A DNA stretch of 64,000 nt from Nocardia jejuensis NBRC 103114 (lineage in GTDB: Bacteria > Actinomycetota > Actinomycetes > Mycobacteriales > Mycobacteriaceae): assembly GCF_001613145.1 (NCBI RefSeq), contig NZ_BDBU01000037.1:1-64000 (forward strand), read 5' to 3'. The notes beneath the pieces are model-generated. The model was not told the DNA's origin and searched no databases. It was given only the letters and a program-made list of their open reading frames with translations. Below are positions 53,101-60,622 of the stretch, in pieces (the stretch's first letter is position 1; each line of letters opens with the position of its first letter). The position numbers were made by a program, and so were the translations under genes.

Positions 53101-56100
53101 AGCACCGAGCGGGCCTCGTGCTTGGCCCGATCCCGCCACCAATTGGCCTGCACCGCAACGGCTTCGCCCGCACCGTGGTAGCCGTCGATCGGCAGTTCGG
53201 CATTGTTCGCGTCGTTGCCGAACCACAGCCGCGCGAGATCCTCACGGGCACTGGCCCAGCGGTCGTCGATGAGGACGGCCTTCTTCGCGTCGAACGCGGG
53301 CGCGACCAGACGCGGCCAGTCCGAACCGAGTTCGGCCGAGACCAGATCGACCAGCGTGTCCTCGGACACTTCCGGAACCGAGAGCTGTTCGCTGTGGCCG
53401 AGCTGCTCGAGGATCACCCGGGCGGCCTGCGCCAGCACGCCGTCGCGGCCGGTGATCTGCTCGGTGAACTCGCCCAGCGCGGCGGCGTCCACGGTCGCTC
53501 CCCCGCCGCCACCGGCGGAGGGCAGCGACACCGCGACTCCGCGGCGTGCGGCAACGGCCTGCACCGCGGCGTCGATGGCGGCGTCGACGGCGGCGCCGTC
53601 GTTCAGGCCACCGGAGACGAGCCCGCCCAGATCGCCGCCACGCACGCTGGCGCCCTCGCGGGTGCCGAGCGAGACCTCGGCGGTGACGTGGCTGGCCCAG
53701 CCGTCACCCAGGTCCCAGACCTTCTTGACGCGCTCGGCGATCGCGCCGGGACGCTTGCCGGACGGGCCGAACACCTTGCGCAGGTGATCGCCGATGGCGT
53801 CGGACAGCACCGAACCGAACGGCTTGTAGGTGCGGGCCAAGCGGTCGACCGTATTGGCCAGCGCGCCCATATCGGCGTCGGCGGCACCGTCGATGGCGCC
53901 GAGCGAGAGTTCCGCGCCGAGGTCCACGAGCAGCTGGTTGCGGCGTGAGGAGACGCCGTCGCACAGGCCCTCGATGGTGTCCACCGGGCCGATCTGATCC
54001 ATCCGCAGCTTGGTCCACAGCGCGATCAGGATGCGAGTGGCGTCGGCGGCGGCGAAGGCGATGTCGTCGGGACGCGGACCACCGGAGGACGCGACCGGAG
54101 CCGCGACGGGAGCGGCGGCGGCCGGAGCCCCTGCGGCAGCGGCGGATTCGGCCGGAGCCTCCTGCGGCTCCTCGACCGGTGCGGGGTCGGTGTCGGTGGA
54201 GTACACGATGCCGGACTCACGCTCGATGTTCAGCACCTCGACCGTGGAGCTGCCGAACTGCGGGAGCTTGAGCGTGTTGCTCGCCAGGTTCGCGACGGTA
54301 GGCGTTGCGGCCAAACCGATTTCGACGAACCGCTCGACTCCGAGACCACCGTGCTCGACATCGGTGAACAGCAGGTCCTGGGTCTCGATCCAGCGCACCG
54401 GGCTGGCGAACTGCCAGGCCAGCAGCTCCACGAGCACCACGCGGCACAGGTCGATCGGGCGGGCGGCCCAGTCCTCGAAGTCGGCCAGCACTTCGGCCAG
54501 CGGCTCCGAGGGCACCAGGTCCGCGATCTCCTGGATGAAGTCGCGCTCGAGCGAGAACGGGCGCGGCACCAGGTTCGGAACATAGCGTCCGACAAGCAGT
54601 TCCGGGTGCAGGTCGTCCGGCAGCAGGCCCTGGAGCTTGGTGCGGAACTCCGGCACGCCGGCACGCAGCACGGTGGAGTGGAACGGCACGTCGATGCCCG
54701 GGATGAGCACGAACGCGCGCTTGCCACCGGTCTCGGCGCGACGCCGTTCGATCTCCGCCTCGAGCGCCTCGAGGCCCTTGACGGTGCCCGCGATGGCGTA
54801 CTGCGCGCCCCGCAGGTTCAGGTTCACGACCTCGAGGAACTCACCGGCCTTGGCGCCGACCGTGGCGACGAACTCGATCACCGCGGAGTCCGGCACCGCG
54901 ATCTGCGACGGGCGGATGGCTGCCATCCGATAGTTGCTGCGGCCCTGGGCATCACGCGGAACCAGCTCGTGCATGGCCGAGCCGCGCTGGAACACCACCT
55001 CGAGTGCGGCGTGCAGCGGCAGCACCCCGGCCACGGCCGAGAGCGCGTTGTACTCGCCGACCGAGTGGCCGGCCATGATCGCGCCCTCGATGAACGCGCC
55101 CGCCTCCTGCAGCTCCGCGACCTGAGCCACACCGAGGGTCGCCATGGCGACCTGGGTGAACTGGGTCAGGTGCAGCACACCCATCGGGTGCCGGTATTCC
55201 ACGCCCCGAGCCTTGAGATAGGTCGGGTTGTCCCGCACGACGGCCAGGATCGAGAAGCCCAGGGCCTCGCGGGTGTGCTTGTCCGCGGTGTCCCAGACCT
55301 GCTTGGCCGCCTTGGAGCGGGTGCGAGCGTCCAGGCCCATCCCCTTGGCCTGAATGCCCTGTCCCGGGAAGGCGTACACGGTCTTCGGGGGCGCGACCCG
55401 GCCGGTGCCGGTCATCACGAGATCACCGTCGATGCGGCAGGAGACCTCGATGATCTCGCAGCCCGCGTCGATGGCGATCCGCTCCACGCGCACGTCGATC
55501 TGCGCGCCCGGACGGACCATGCCCAGGAAGCGGGTGGTCCACGCGGTCAGGGTGCGCGGTGCGACCTTGTCCTCGGAATCGATGGCGGACACGGCGTGCT
55601 GGGCGGCGGCCGAGAGCCACATGCCGTGCACGATCGGGCTGCCGAGTCCGGCCAGCTTCGCGGCGGCGTCGCTGGTGTGGATCGGGTTGTGATCCCCCGA
55701 CACCTGAGCGAACGCGGCCATGGCACGCGGCGCGGTCAGGGTGACGTCGCGGCGGCGGCGACGCGGGGTGTCCGCGGCCTGCTCGCCGAGAGTGCCCGCG
55801 GCCCGGGGCGGATCGGTGAGCTCGCCGGCGCCGGTGCGGCCGCGGATGGCGAAGCGCTCGGTGAGGCGGGCGATGGTCGGCATGGACATACCGGTTTCCG
55901 GCTTGTCCAGCATGCCGCTGATCTTGACGCGCACCTCGACCACGCGACCCAGATCGGTGTCGAGGGTCTCGCCGGCCTCGGCCCGCACCGCGAGCACGCT
56001 TGCGCCGTCGGGCAATTGGCCGACCAGGGCGATCTGGTGGTCCAGGTGGACCAGGTCCAGCATGCCCTCGATGACGCTGTGCGAATCGGCGGTGCGGGTG

Positions 56101-59100
56101 GCGCCCAGGACCGCGAACACCGCGGGCCAGCACGCGCCCACGAGCACGTCGGGCACGGTGCGGCCGATGGTGCTGAGCGAATCGGGCAGGCCGGAGCCGG
56201 TGACTCCGGCGTGATCGGCGATCAGGTCCGGGGTCCAGGCCAGGTTGACGTGCGCGACGGCCACGCCGTCGACCGTCTTGACCTCGGGCAGCGACTGTCC
56301 GGCCGCGACGGCCAGCAGCGCGGACATCGCGGTGTCGGCGTCGGCTTCGGTGACGACGGGAGCACCGCCGTTGTAGACCGAGACCGGGACGGTCACGCGA
56401 ATGCGCACGGCGTTCGCGGCATCGGCCGCGGTACGGCCGAGCAGCGGAACGGTCAGCTCCACGTAGGCGCTGTCCGCCTCGGGGCCTTCGGTTTCGGTGA
56501 GGGTGGCGCCGGTCGGCGGGTGGGTCGCGCCCTTGCCGTCGACGGTCCATTCCCCCAGATCGCCCAGGCGGTGGATCGGGTTGACGGTGGTGCGGCCCGC
56601 CCATTCGACATCCGGTGCGGCGAGCACGATGTCGATCGCGCCGGAGGTGACCTGGACGCGGCGACGCCCGTCCACGGCGGCGGGAACGACGCCCTCGCGC
56701 ACCAGAGAGAAGGCGGCATCCTGCTCGAAGCGGTCCAGCAGCTCACCGACCGGCTCGTCCACGCGGGTGATGCCGGCCACGGCGACGGTGCCGGGGATGA
56801 CGCAGACCTGATCGGCCGAGTAGCGCGGATCATGCGCCTGCCACAGCGAATCCGAGCGCCACCAGCGGCGCACGTCGCCGTCCACGACGGGCACGAAGTT
56901 GACCGGCTTGCCGGGGATCTTGCAGAGGGTCACGAAGAACGGCACATCGGCCGGGTGCAGCACGGCCTCGGTGACGGCCGGGTACTGCTCGCGCAGGGTG
57001 CACAGCACCTTGACCGGGGCCTCGAACGCCGAGTCCTCGGCGAACAGGGTCGCGATGGGACCGCGATCAGCCGGGTTGAGGCGAGATTCGGTGCGGCGCA
57101 CCATCTCCGCGAACCGGTCGCGCCAGGTGACGTCCAGCCAGACCGAGCGGGTGGCGTCGGCGATGGCATCGGTGAAGTCGCCGCCGCAGTCGAAGTCCTT
57201 GCGGCGGTCCAGGCCGACGGCCAGCTCGACGTAGCGCTCGAGCCACTCGACGTAGGTCATGGTGGCGACATCGCCGAAGTACGGCTTGGCGGTGCGGTCC
57301 AGCGCGGTGATGATCTCCTCGCGGCGCTTCGCCACGGCCTCGGCATCGCCGGCGACCTCGTCGAGCAGGCGGCCGGTGCGCGAGGCGGCATTGTCGATCT
57401 CGTGGATGTCCGCGCCCAATTGGCTGCGGCCCGAAGCCATTCCACCGGTGGCGGTGCCCGCGCCGACCCAGTCCGGGGTGCCGGGGGTGTCGACGAGCAG
57501 CTGCTTGACCTCGGGAGCGGTGGTGGCCTCGAGGGTCGCCATGGCGGAGGTGCCGACCAGCACGCCGTCCAGCGGCATGAGCGGGAAGCCGTGCGCCCGG
57601 GACCAGACGCCGGTGAGGTACTCGGTGGCGCGTTCGGGCGTGCCGATGCCGCCGCCGACGCAGACGATCACATTGGCGCGGTTGCGCAGTTCGGCGTAGG
57701 TCTCGACGAGCAGATCGTCGAGGTCCTCCCAGGAGTGGTGGCCACCGGCGCGGCCGCCCTCGATGTGCATGATGACCGGGTAGTCCGGCACGGCGTCGGC
57801 GATGCGCAGCACGGCCCGGATCTGAGCGACGGTGCCGGGCTTGAACGCGACGTGGGTGATGCCGACCTCGGTCAGCTCCTCGATCAGCGCGACGGCTTCC
57901 TCGAGCTCCGGGATGCCCGCGGTGACGATGACGCCGTCGAAAGGCGCACCGGCCGAGCGGGCCTTCTGCACCAGGCGCTTACCGCCGAGCTGCAGCTTCC
58001 ACAGGTACGGATCCAGGAACAGCGAGTTGAACTGCACGGTGCGGCCCGGGTGCAGCAGCTCCCGCAGCTCCCGCACGCGGTCGGCGAAGATCTGCTCGGT
58101 GACCTGGCCGCCACCGGCCAGCTCGGCCCAGTGGCCCGCATTGGCCGCCGCCGCAACGATTTTCGCGTCGACGGTGGTGGGGGTCATGCCCGCCAGCAGG
58201 ATGGGCGAGCGGCCGGTGAGGCGGGTGAAGGCGGTCTCGACCACGACGCGGCCGTTGGGCAGGCGCACCGGCTTCGGCGCGAAGGAGGCCCAGGCGGGGG
58301 CGACCTCGGGGGTCGCGCCCGGGGTGAACAGGCTGCGCTGCCCGGTGCGGGTGGAGGCGGCGAGCACACCGACGCCGGTGCCCTTGATCGATCCGGCGGT
58401 GAGGCGGCTCAGCAGGTCGCCGGGGCCCAGGTCCAGGATCCACTCCGAGCCGCCCGCGACGGTCTCCTCGACGATGGCGACCCAGTCGATCGGATCGACC
58501 AGCACCTCCTGGGCGAGGGCCGCGCCGAGGTCGGCGTCGAGCCCGCACTGTGCGGCCCAGCCGCGCACCAGCTCGACCGTGTCGGCGAGGGCGGGGTGGT
58601 GGAAGGCGACCTCGACCGGGATGTCCTCGAACACCGGCGCGAAGACCGCACCGCCGCGCTTCTTGGCGTCGCGGTCCTTGGCCTGCTCCTCGTGGATCTC
58701 GGTGCAGCGCTGGCGAACTCGATCGAGCTGGCTGACCGGGCCGGACAGCACCGCCCGGCGACGGCCGTTGCGGATGGACAGCACGGCGGCCTTGTCGGGG
58801 GCGACGCCCGCCGACACCTGCTCGATGACCGCGCGCAGCTGCTCGGGGTCCACGTTGGAGACCGCGACCATGGGCGACTTGTCGCCGATCGGCATGAGTC
58901 CGCGACGGCGCGCGACCAGACCCGCGGCGGCGCCGATCAGCTGGGCCAGGGCGAGCAGTTCGGCATCACGCGCACCGTGCGCCTCGGCGGCGGTGGCGGC
59001 GATCCGGCCCTGCGAATGTCCGATGACCGCGGCCGGCGGCTGCGCGGCCATGTCCAGGCCCTGCAGGCGCAGCGCCCGCAGGGCGGCGATCTGAGTGAGG

Positions 59101-59492
59101 AACACGCCGGGCATGGAGACCGCGGCGGAGCGCAGTACCTGCGCGGACGGCGCCGCCGACACCTCCCCCTGCTCCTCGTCGGTGATCTCGTCCTCGAGCA
59201 TCCAGCCGATCGGGTCGAATCCGACGGGACGAACGACCAGCAGCTGGGAGGCGACCGGCTCGAGCGTCTGCGCGGCCTCGTTCACCAGCGCGGTCAGCTC
59301 GGGTTCGAGCGCGCTGTCGTGCCCGATCTCCTCGAGTTCGGTGAGCCACTGTGCCCCCTGCCCGCCGAATGCCAGGGCGTACGGCGTGCCGCCCAGCAAG
59401 CGGTCCAGCAGCGACGACCTGACTCCACTTTCCCGGTTCTTCCGCGCCATCCTGGCCTTGGATCCGGTCCCGGTGCTCTCATTGATCGTCAA
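50148..59492 (-). CDS. fas: Type I fatty acid synthase (multidomain)
   Basis: 3114 residues carrying all FAS-I activities. Order and rough positions: acetyltransferase (IGHSQGRIAA, 160), enoyl reductase (LLAGMTPTTVDAKI, 435), dehydratase/MaoC (SGDHNPIHTSD, 1267), malonyl/palmitoyl transferase (MAGHSVGEYNAL, 1480), ACP (GVSSRRNQLLVDLG, 1850), ketoreductase (VITGASKGSIAAA, 2160) and ketosynthase (CATAAVSVEEG, Cys near 2750; KHDTST and LTGHAKGG His). It makes C16-C26 acyl-CoA for membrane lipids and mycolic acids. TTG 59492 was chosen: it gives MTINES, like the mycobacterial MTIHEH start, and has AGGAGAAGGAAG upstream. Activated by AcpS. Confidence 0.97.
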   Translation of the reverse strand: MTINESTGTGSKARMARKNRESGVRSSLLDRLLGGTPYALAFGGQGAQWLTELEEIGHDSALEPELTALVNEAAQTLEPVASQLLVVRPVGFDPIGWMLEDEITDEEQGEVSAAPSAQVLRSAAVSMPGVFLTQIAALRALRLQGLDMAAQPPAAVIGHSQGRIAATAAEAHGARDAELLALAQLIGAAAGLVARRRGLMPIGDKSPMVAVSNVDPEQLRAVIEQVSAGVAPDKAAVLSIRNGRRRAVLSGPVSQLDRVRQRCTEIHEEQAKDRDAKKRGGAVFAPVFEDIPVEVAFHHPALADTVELVRGWAAQCGLDADLGAALAQEVLVDPIDWVAIVEETVAGGSEWILDLGPGDLLSRLTAGSIKGTGVGVLAASTRTGQRSLFTPGATPEVAPAWASFAPKPVRLPNGRVVVETAFTRLTGRSPILLAGMTPTTVDAKIVAAAANAGHWAELAGGGQVTEQIFADRVRELRELLHPGRTVQFNSLFLDPYLWKLQLGGKRLVQKARSAGAPFDGVIVTAGIPELEEAVALIEELTEVGITHVAFKPGTVAQIRAVLRIADAVPDYPVIMHIEGGRAGGHHSWEDLDDLLVETYAELRNRANVIVCVGGGIGTPERATEYLTGVWSRAHGFPLMPLDGVLVGTSAMATLEATTAPEVKQLLVDTPGTPDWVGAGTATGGMASGRSQLGADIHEIDNAASRTGRLLDEVAGDAEAVAKRREEIITALDRTAKPYFGDVATMTYVEWLERYVELAVGLDRRKDFDCGGDFTDAIADATRSVWLDVTWRDRFAEMVRRTESRLNPADRGPIATLFAEDSAFEAPVKVLCTLREQYPAVTEAVLHPADVPFFVTLCKIPGKPVNFVPVVDGDVRRWWRSDSLWQAHDPRYSADQVCVIPGTVAVAGITRVDEPVGELLDRFEQDAAFSLVREGVVPAAVDGRRRVQVTSGAIDIVLAAPDVEWAGRTTVNPIHRLGDLGEWTVDGKGATHPPTGATLTETEGPEADSAYVELTVPLLGRTAADAANAVRIRVTVPVSVYNGGAPVVTEADADTAMSALLAVAAGQSLPEVKTVDGVAVAHVNLAWTPDLIADHAGVTGSGLPDSLSTIGRTVPDVLVGACWPAVFAVLGATRTADSHSVIEGMLDLVHLDHQIALVGQLPDGASVLAVRAEAGETLDTDLGRVVEVRVKISGMLDKPETGMSMPTIARLTERFAIRGRTGAGELTDPPRAAGTLGEQAADTPRRRRRDVTLTAPRAMAAFAQVSGDHNPIHTSDAAAKLAGLGSPIVHGMWLSAAAQHAVSAIDSEDKVAPRTLTAWTTRFLGMVRPGAQIDVRVERIAIDAGCEIIEVSCRIDGDLVMTGTGRVAPPKTVYAFPGQGIQAKGMGLDARTRSKAAKQVWDTADKHTREALGFSILAVVRDNPTYLKARGVEYRHPMGVLHLTQFTQVAMATLGVAQVAELQEAGAFIEGAIMAGHSVGEYNALSAVAGVLPLHAALEVVFQRGSAMHELVPRDAQGRSNYRMAAIRPSQIAVPDSAVIEFVATVGAKAGEFLEVVNLNLRGAQYAIAGTVKGLEALEAEIERRRAETGGKRAFVLIPGIDVPFHSTVLRAGVPEFRTKLQGLLPDDLHPELLVGRYVPNLVPRPFSLERDFIQEIADLVPSEPLAEVLADFEDWAARPIDLCRVVLVELLAWQFASPVRWIETQDLLFTDVEHGGLGVERFVEIGLAATPTVANLASNTLKLPQFGSSTVEVLNIERESGIVYSTDTDPAPVEEPQEAPAESAAAAGAPAAAAPVAAPVASSGGPRPDDIAFAAADATRILIALWTKLRMDQIGPVDTIEGLCDGVSSRRNQLLVDLGAELSLGAIDGAADADMGALANTVDRLARTYKPFGSVLSDAIGDHLRKVFGPSGKRPGAIAERVKKVWDLGDGWASHVTAEVSLGTREGASVRGGDLGGLVSGGLNDGAAVDAAIDAAVQAVAARRGVAVSLPSAGGGGGATVDAAALGEFTEQITGRDGVLAQAARVILEQLGHSEQLSVPEVSEDTLVDLVSAELGSDWPRLVAPAFDAKKAVLIDDRWASAREDLARLWFGNDANNAELPIDGYHGAGEAVAVQANWWRDRAKHEARSVLAGLYGRIAEAALRSDDPGVWSDDIAVITGASKGSIAAAAAGRLLSGGATVILTTSKLDDSRIGFYKKLYREHARNGAALWVVPANMASYTDIDALIDWVGNEQVDNAGGAKILVKEAMTPTLLLPFAAPRVAGDLADAGARAEMEMRVLLWSVERLIGGLSKLGADHDVEAKLHVVLPGSPNRGLFGGDGAYGESKAALDAVVAKWRAEKSWAARVTLVHALIGWVRGTGLMGHNDPLVEAVEKAGVQTWSTEQMADELLKWCTSRARVVTATGPQQIDLTGGLANAKLDLAALAKEASDDAAETEVPETDGLIHALPAPPTMTSALPVPEWGSVTADLDDMVVIVGAGELGPYGSARTRFEMEVSDELSAAGVLELAWSTGLVTWENDPKPGWYDAESGDYVDESELAERYHDTVVERCGVRRYADDGAMVDNTAPLLTSVFIDKDLSFVVNTEAEARAFYASSPEQTVITPVEGSGDWQVTRKAGTEIRVPRKIKLSRTVGGQIPTGWDPTKWGISADMAGSVDRVALWNIVCTVDAFLSSGFSPAELMSWVHPSLVANTQGTGMGGMSSMRTLYIDNLLGEPHANDILQEALPNVALAHVVQSYVGSYGGMIHPVAACATAAVSVEEGMDKIRLGKADLVVAGGYDDLGIEGVVGFGDMSATADSAVMAAKGISDRYFSRANDRRRGGFVESQGGGTVLLARGSVALEMGLPVLGVVAYAQSYADGVHTSIPAPGLGALGAGRGGSESKLAKELRKLGVAPDEIAVVSKHDTSTAANDPNESELHERLATAIGRSEGAPLFVVSQKALTGHAKGGAAAFQLIGLCQVLEQGVIPPNRSLDCVDDKMRQYPHLVWLREALKVGDRFPLKAGLVTSLGFGHVSGLLAVVHPQAFLEAIADSDKREEYRRRAEERQLAGRQRMTEAMCGGAPLYERPADRRLGGEGTPAKKIRQLEADMLLSEQARLGADSVYVAVPKGPACQ

Positions 59493-59608
59493 GACGTTCG
59501 ACTTCCTTCTCCTGGCGGCCCGGCCCCCTCAGGGCTGGGCCACGCTCACGGTGCGCAGGTGTTCCTCCGGCCATCTGGCCCTGGTAAATGGCGAGGATTC
59601 CACAAAAT

Positions 59609-59626
59609 CATGAGGATCTCCTCATG
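59609..59626. promoter_or_regulatory. fas operator candidate 1
   Basis: CATGAGGA and TCCTCATG are perfect 8-bp arms around TC, flanked by A and T runs. It lies 117-134 bp before the fas start. Confidence 0.7.
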
Positions 59627-59688
59627 TTTGTGTTTCGTCCCGGCGCTTACTCCTGAGTATTTCTGTACGTCCGTACCAGAACTGTCAG

Positions 59689-59711
59689 AAACATGACCCT
59701 CCCTCATGTTT
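59689..59711. promoter_or_regulatory. fas operator candidate 2
   Basis: AAACATGA and TCATGTTT are perfect arms 7 bp apart (CCCTCCC). Shares the CATGA/TCATG core with candidate 1. Confidence 0.7.
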
Positions 59712-59747
59712 GAACCCGCTGGTGAGCCTGGTTACACGGGTGAAGGA

Positions 59748-59768
59748 AATGTGAGGCCCCCTCATATT
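59748..59768. promoter_or_regulatory. fas operator candidate 3
   Basis: AATGTGAG and CTCATATT arms 5 bp apart, one mismatch; same GAGG/CCTC half-site theme. The rest of the 59493-59882 gap shows nothing else. Confidence 0.6.
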
Positions 59769-59882
59769 GCCAGTTACCAAATCGTTATAACCGCAGGTAG
59801 GGTTACCGACCAGTACGCCACGCCCGCCCGGTGCTTCGCGATCCCGGATATGCCCGGTAAAGTTTGGACGGTCGTACCATCA

Positions 59883-59964
59883 GCGCGAGTGGCGAAATTG
59901 GCATACGCGCCAGATTTAGGTTCTGGTGTCCACGGACGTGCGGGTTCAAGTCCCGCCTCGCGCA
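59883..59964 (+). tRNA. tRNA-Leu (anticodon TAG)
   Basis: 82 nt, class II. Acceptor GCGCGAG pairs with CTCGCGC; the CCAGA/TCTGG stem encloses TTTAGGT (anticodon TAG); a short variable arm (TGTCCACGGACG) and GGTTCAAGTCC T-arm follow. No encoded CCA. Confidence 0.96.
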
Positions 59965-60315
59965 CAACAAACTGACAGGTCTCGCGAATCCCCAGGGGTT
60001 CGCTCCCCTGCACTCCAGCCCGCTATTTCGGGACAATTCACGCGCAGCCGCTACCAATCGGCAACCTCGAATCGGCCACCCGCCCAACATCGTTCGAGCG
60101 ACACGGTTCCCACCCCTCGCTCGATCACGCCGAACGGCCCTCCCCTACCTCGGAGCGTCACTCGCCGGGTGAGCGCGGCGGGTCCGGAGTGGGGATGCGC
60201 CCTCCACCGAGGGCGTGCGGGAGCAGACGAAAGCGCAAGCCACCAGAATCACCTGCGCCCCACCGCTGGCCGGCCCCCTGCGGCCCGGTGATGATGTGAC
60301 GACGGCACCGAGCCG
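59965..60315. other. Intergenic gap, nothing recognised
   Basis: 351 bp between tRNA-Leu and a small membrane protein gene. No family-like reading frame, terminator or clear promoter was seen. Confidence 0.5.
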
Positions 60316-60552
60316 GTGATCGACAGGGGTCAGGAATTGACGAATGTTCTGGTCGGACTGGCGGTCCTGGACGTCGCGGTGATGATGCTGCTGATCATCG
60401 CCTACCGAATTCCCCCGCTCGCGCACAAATTGCAGGCCACCGCTGCGATGCAACGGTTCTGGCGGGCGAACTGGCCGACCTTTCGCAGCGTGATCCCCTG
60501 GTTGGTTCTGGTAGGAACCTTCGGCCTGGTGGGGATCGGATATCTGCTCTGA
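60316..60552 (+). CDS. Small two-helix membrane protein
   Basis: 78 residues: two hydrophobic helices (LVGLAVLDVAVMMLLIIAY and VIPWLVLVGTFGLVGIGYLL) separated by a basic, aromatic loop (FWRANWPTFRS). Start GTG 60316, or TTG 60337 which has AGGGGTCAGGA upstream and may be preferred. Function unknown; similar short proteins occur near fas or elsewhere in actinobacteria. Confidence 0.6.
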   Translation: MIDRGQELTNVLVGLAVLDVAVMMLLIIAYRIPPLAHKLQATAAMQRFWRANWPTFRSVIPWLVLVGTFGLVGIGYLL

Positions 60553-60622
60553 TCCGGTGGATCGGCGGCACCGACGGAAGTGGCCGCCCGCGGGGTGCGG
60601 GCGGCCACGGGGGTCCTCGATG

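Noticed and set aside
54351..59696. A 1781-codon open frame antisense to fas, and another at 50427-53948
   Set aside because: Both mirror fas third-position bias and contain no recognisable domains.
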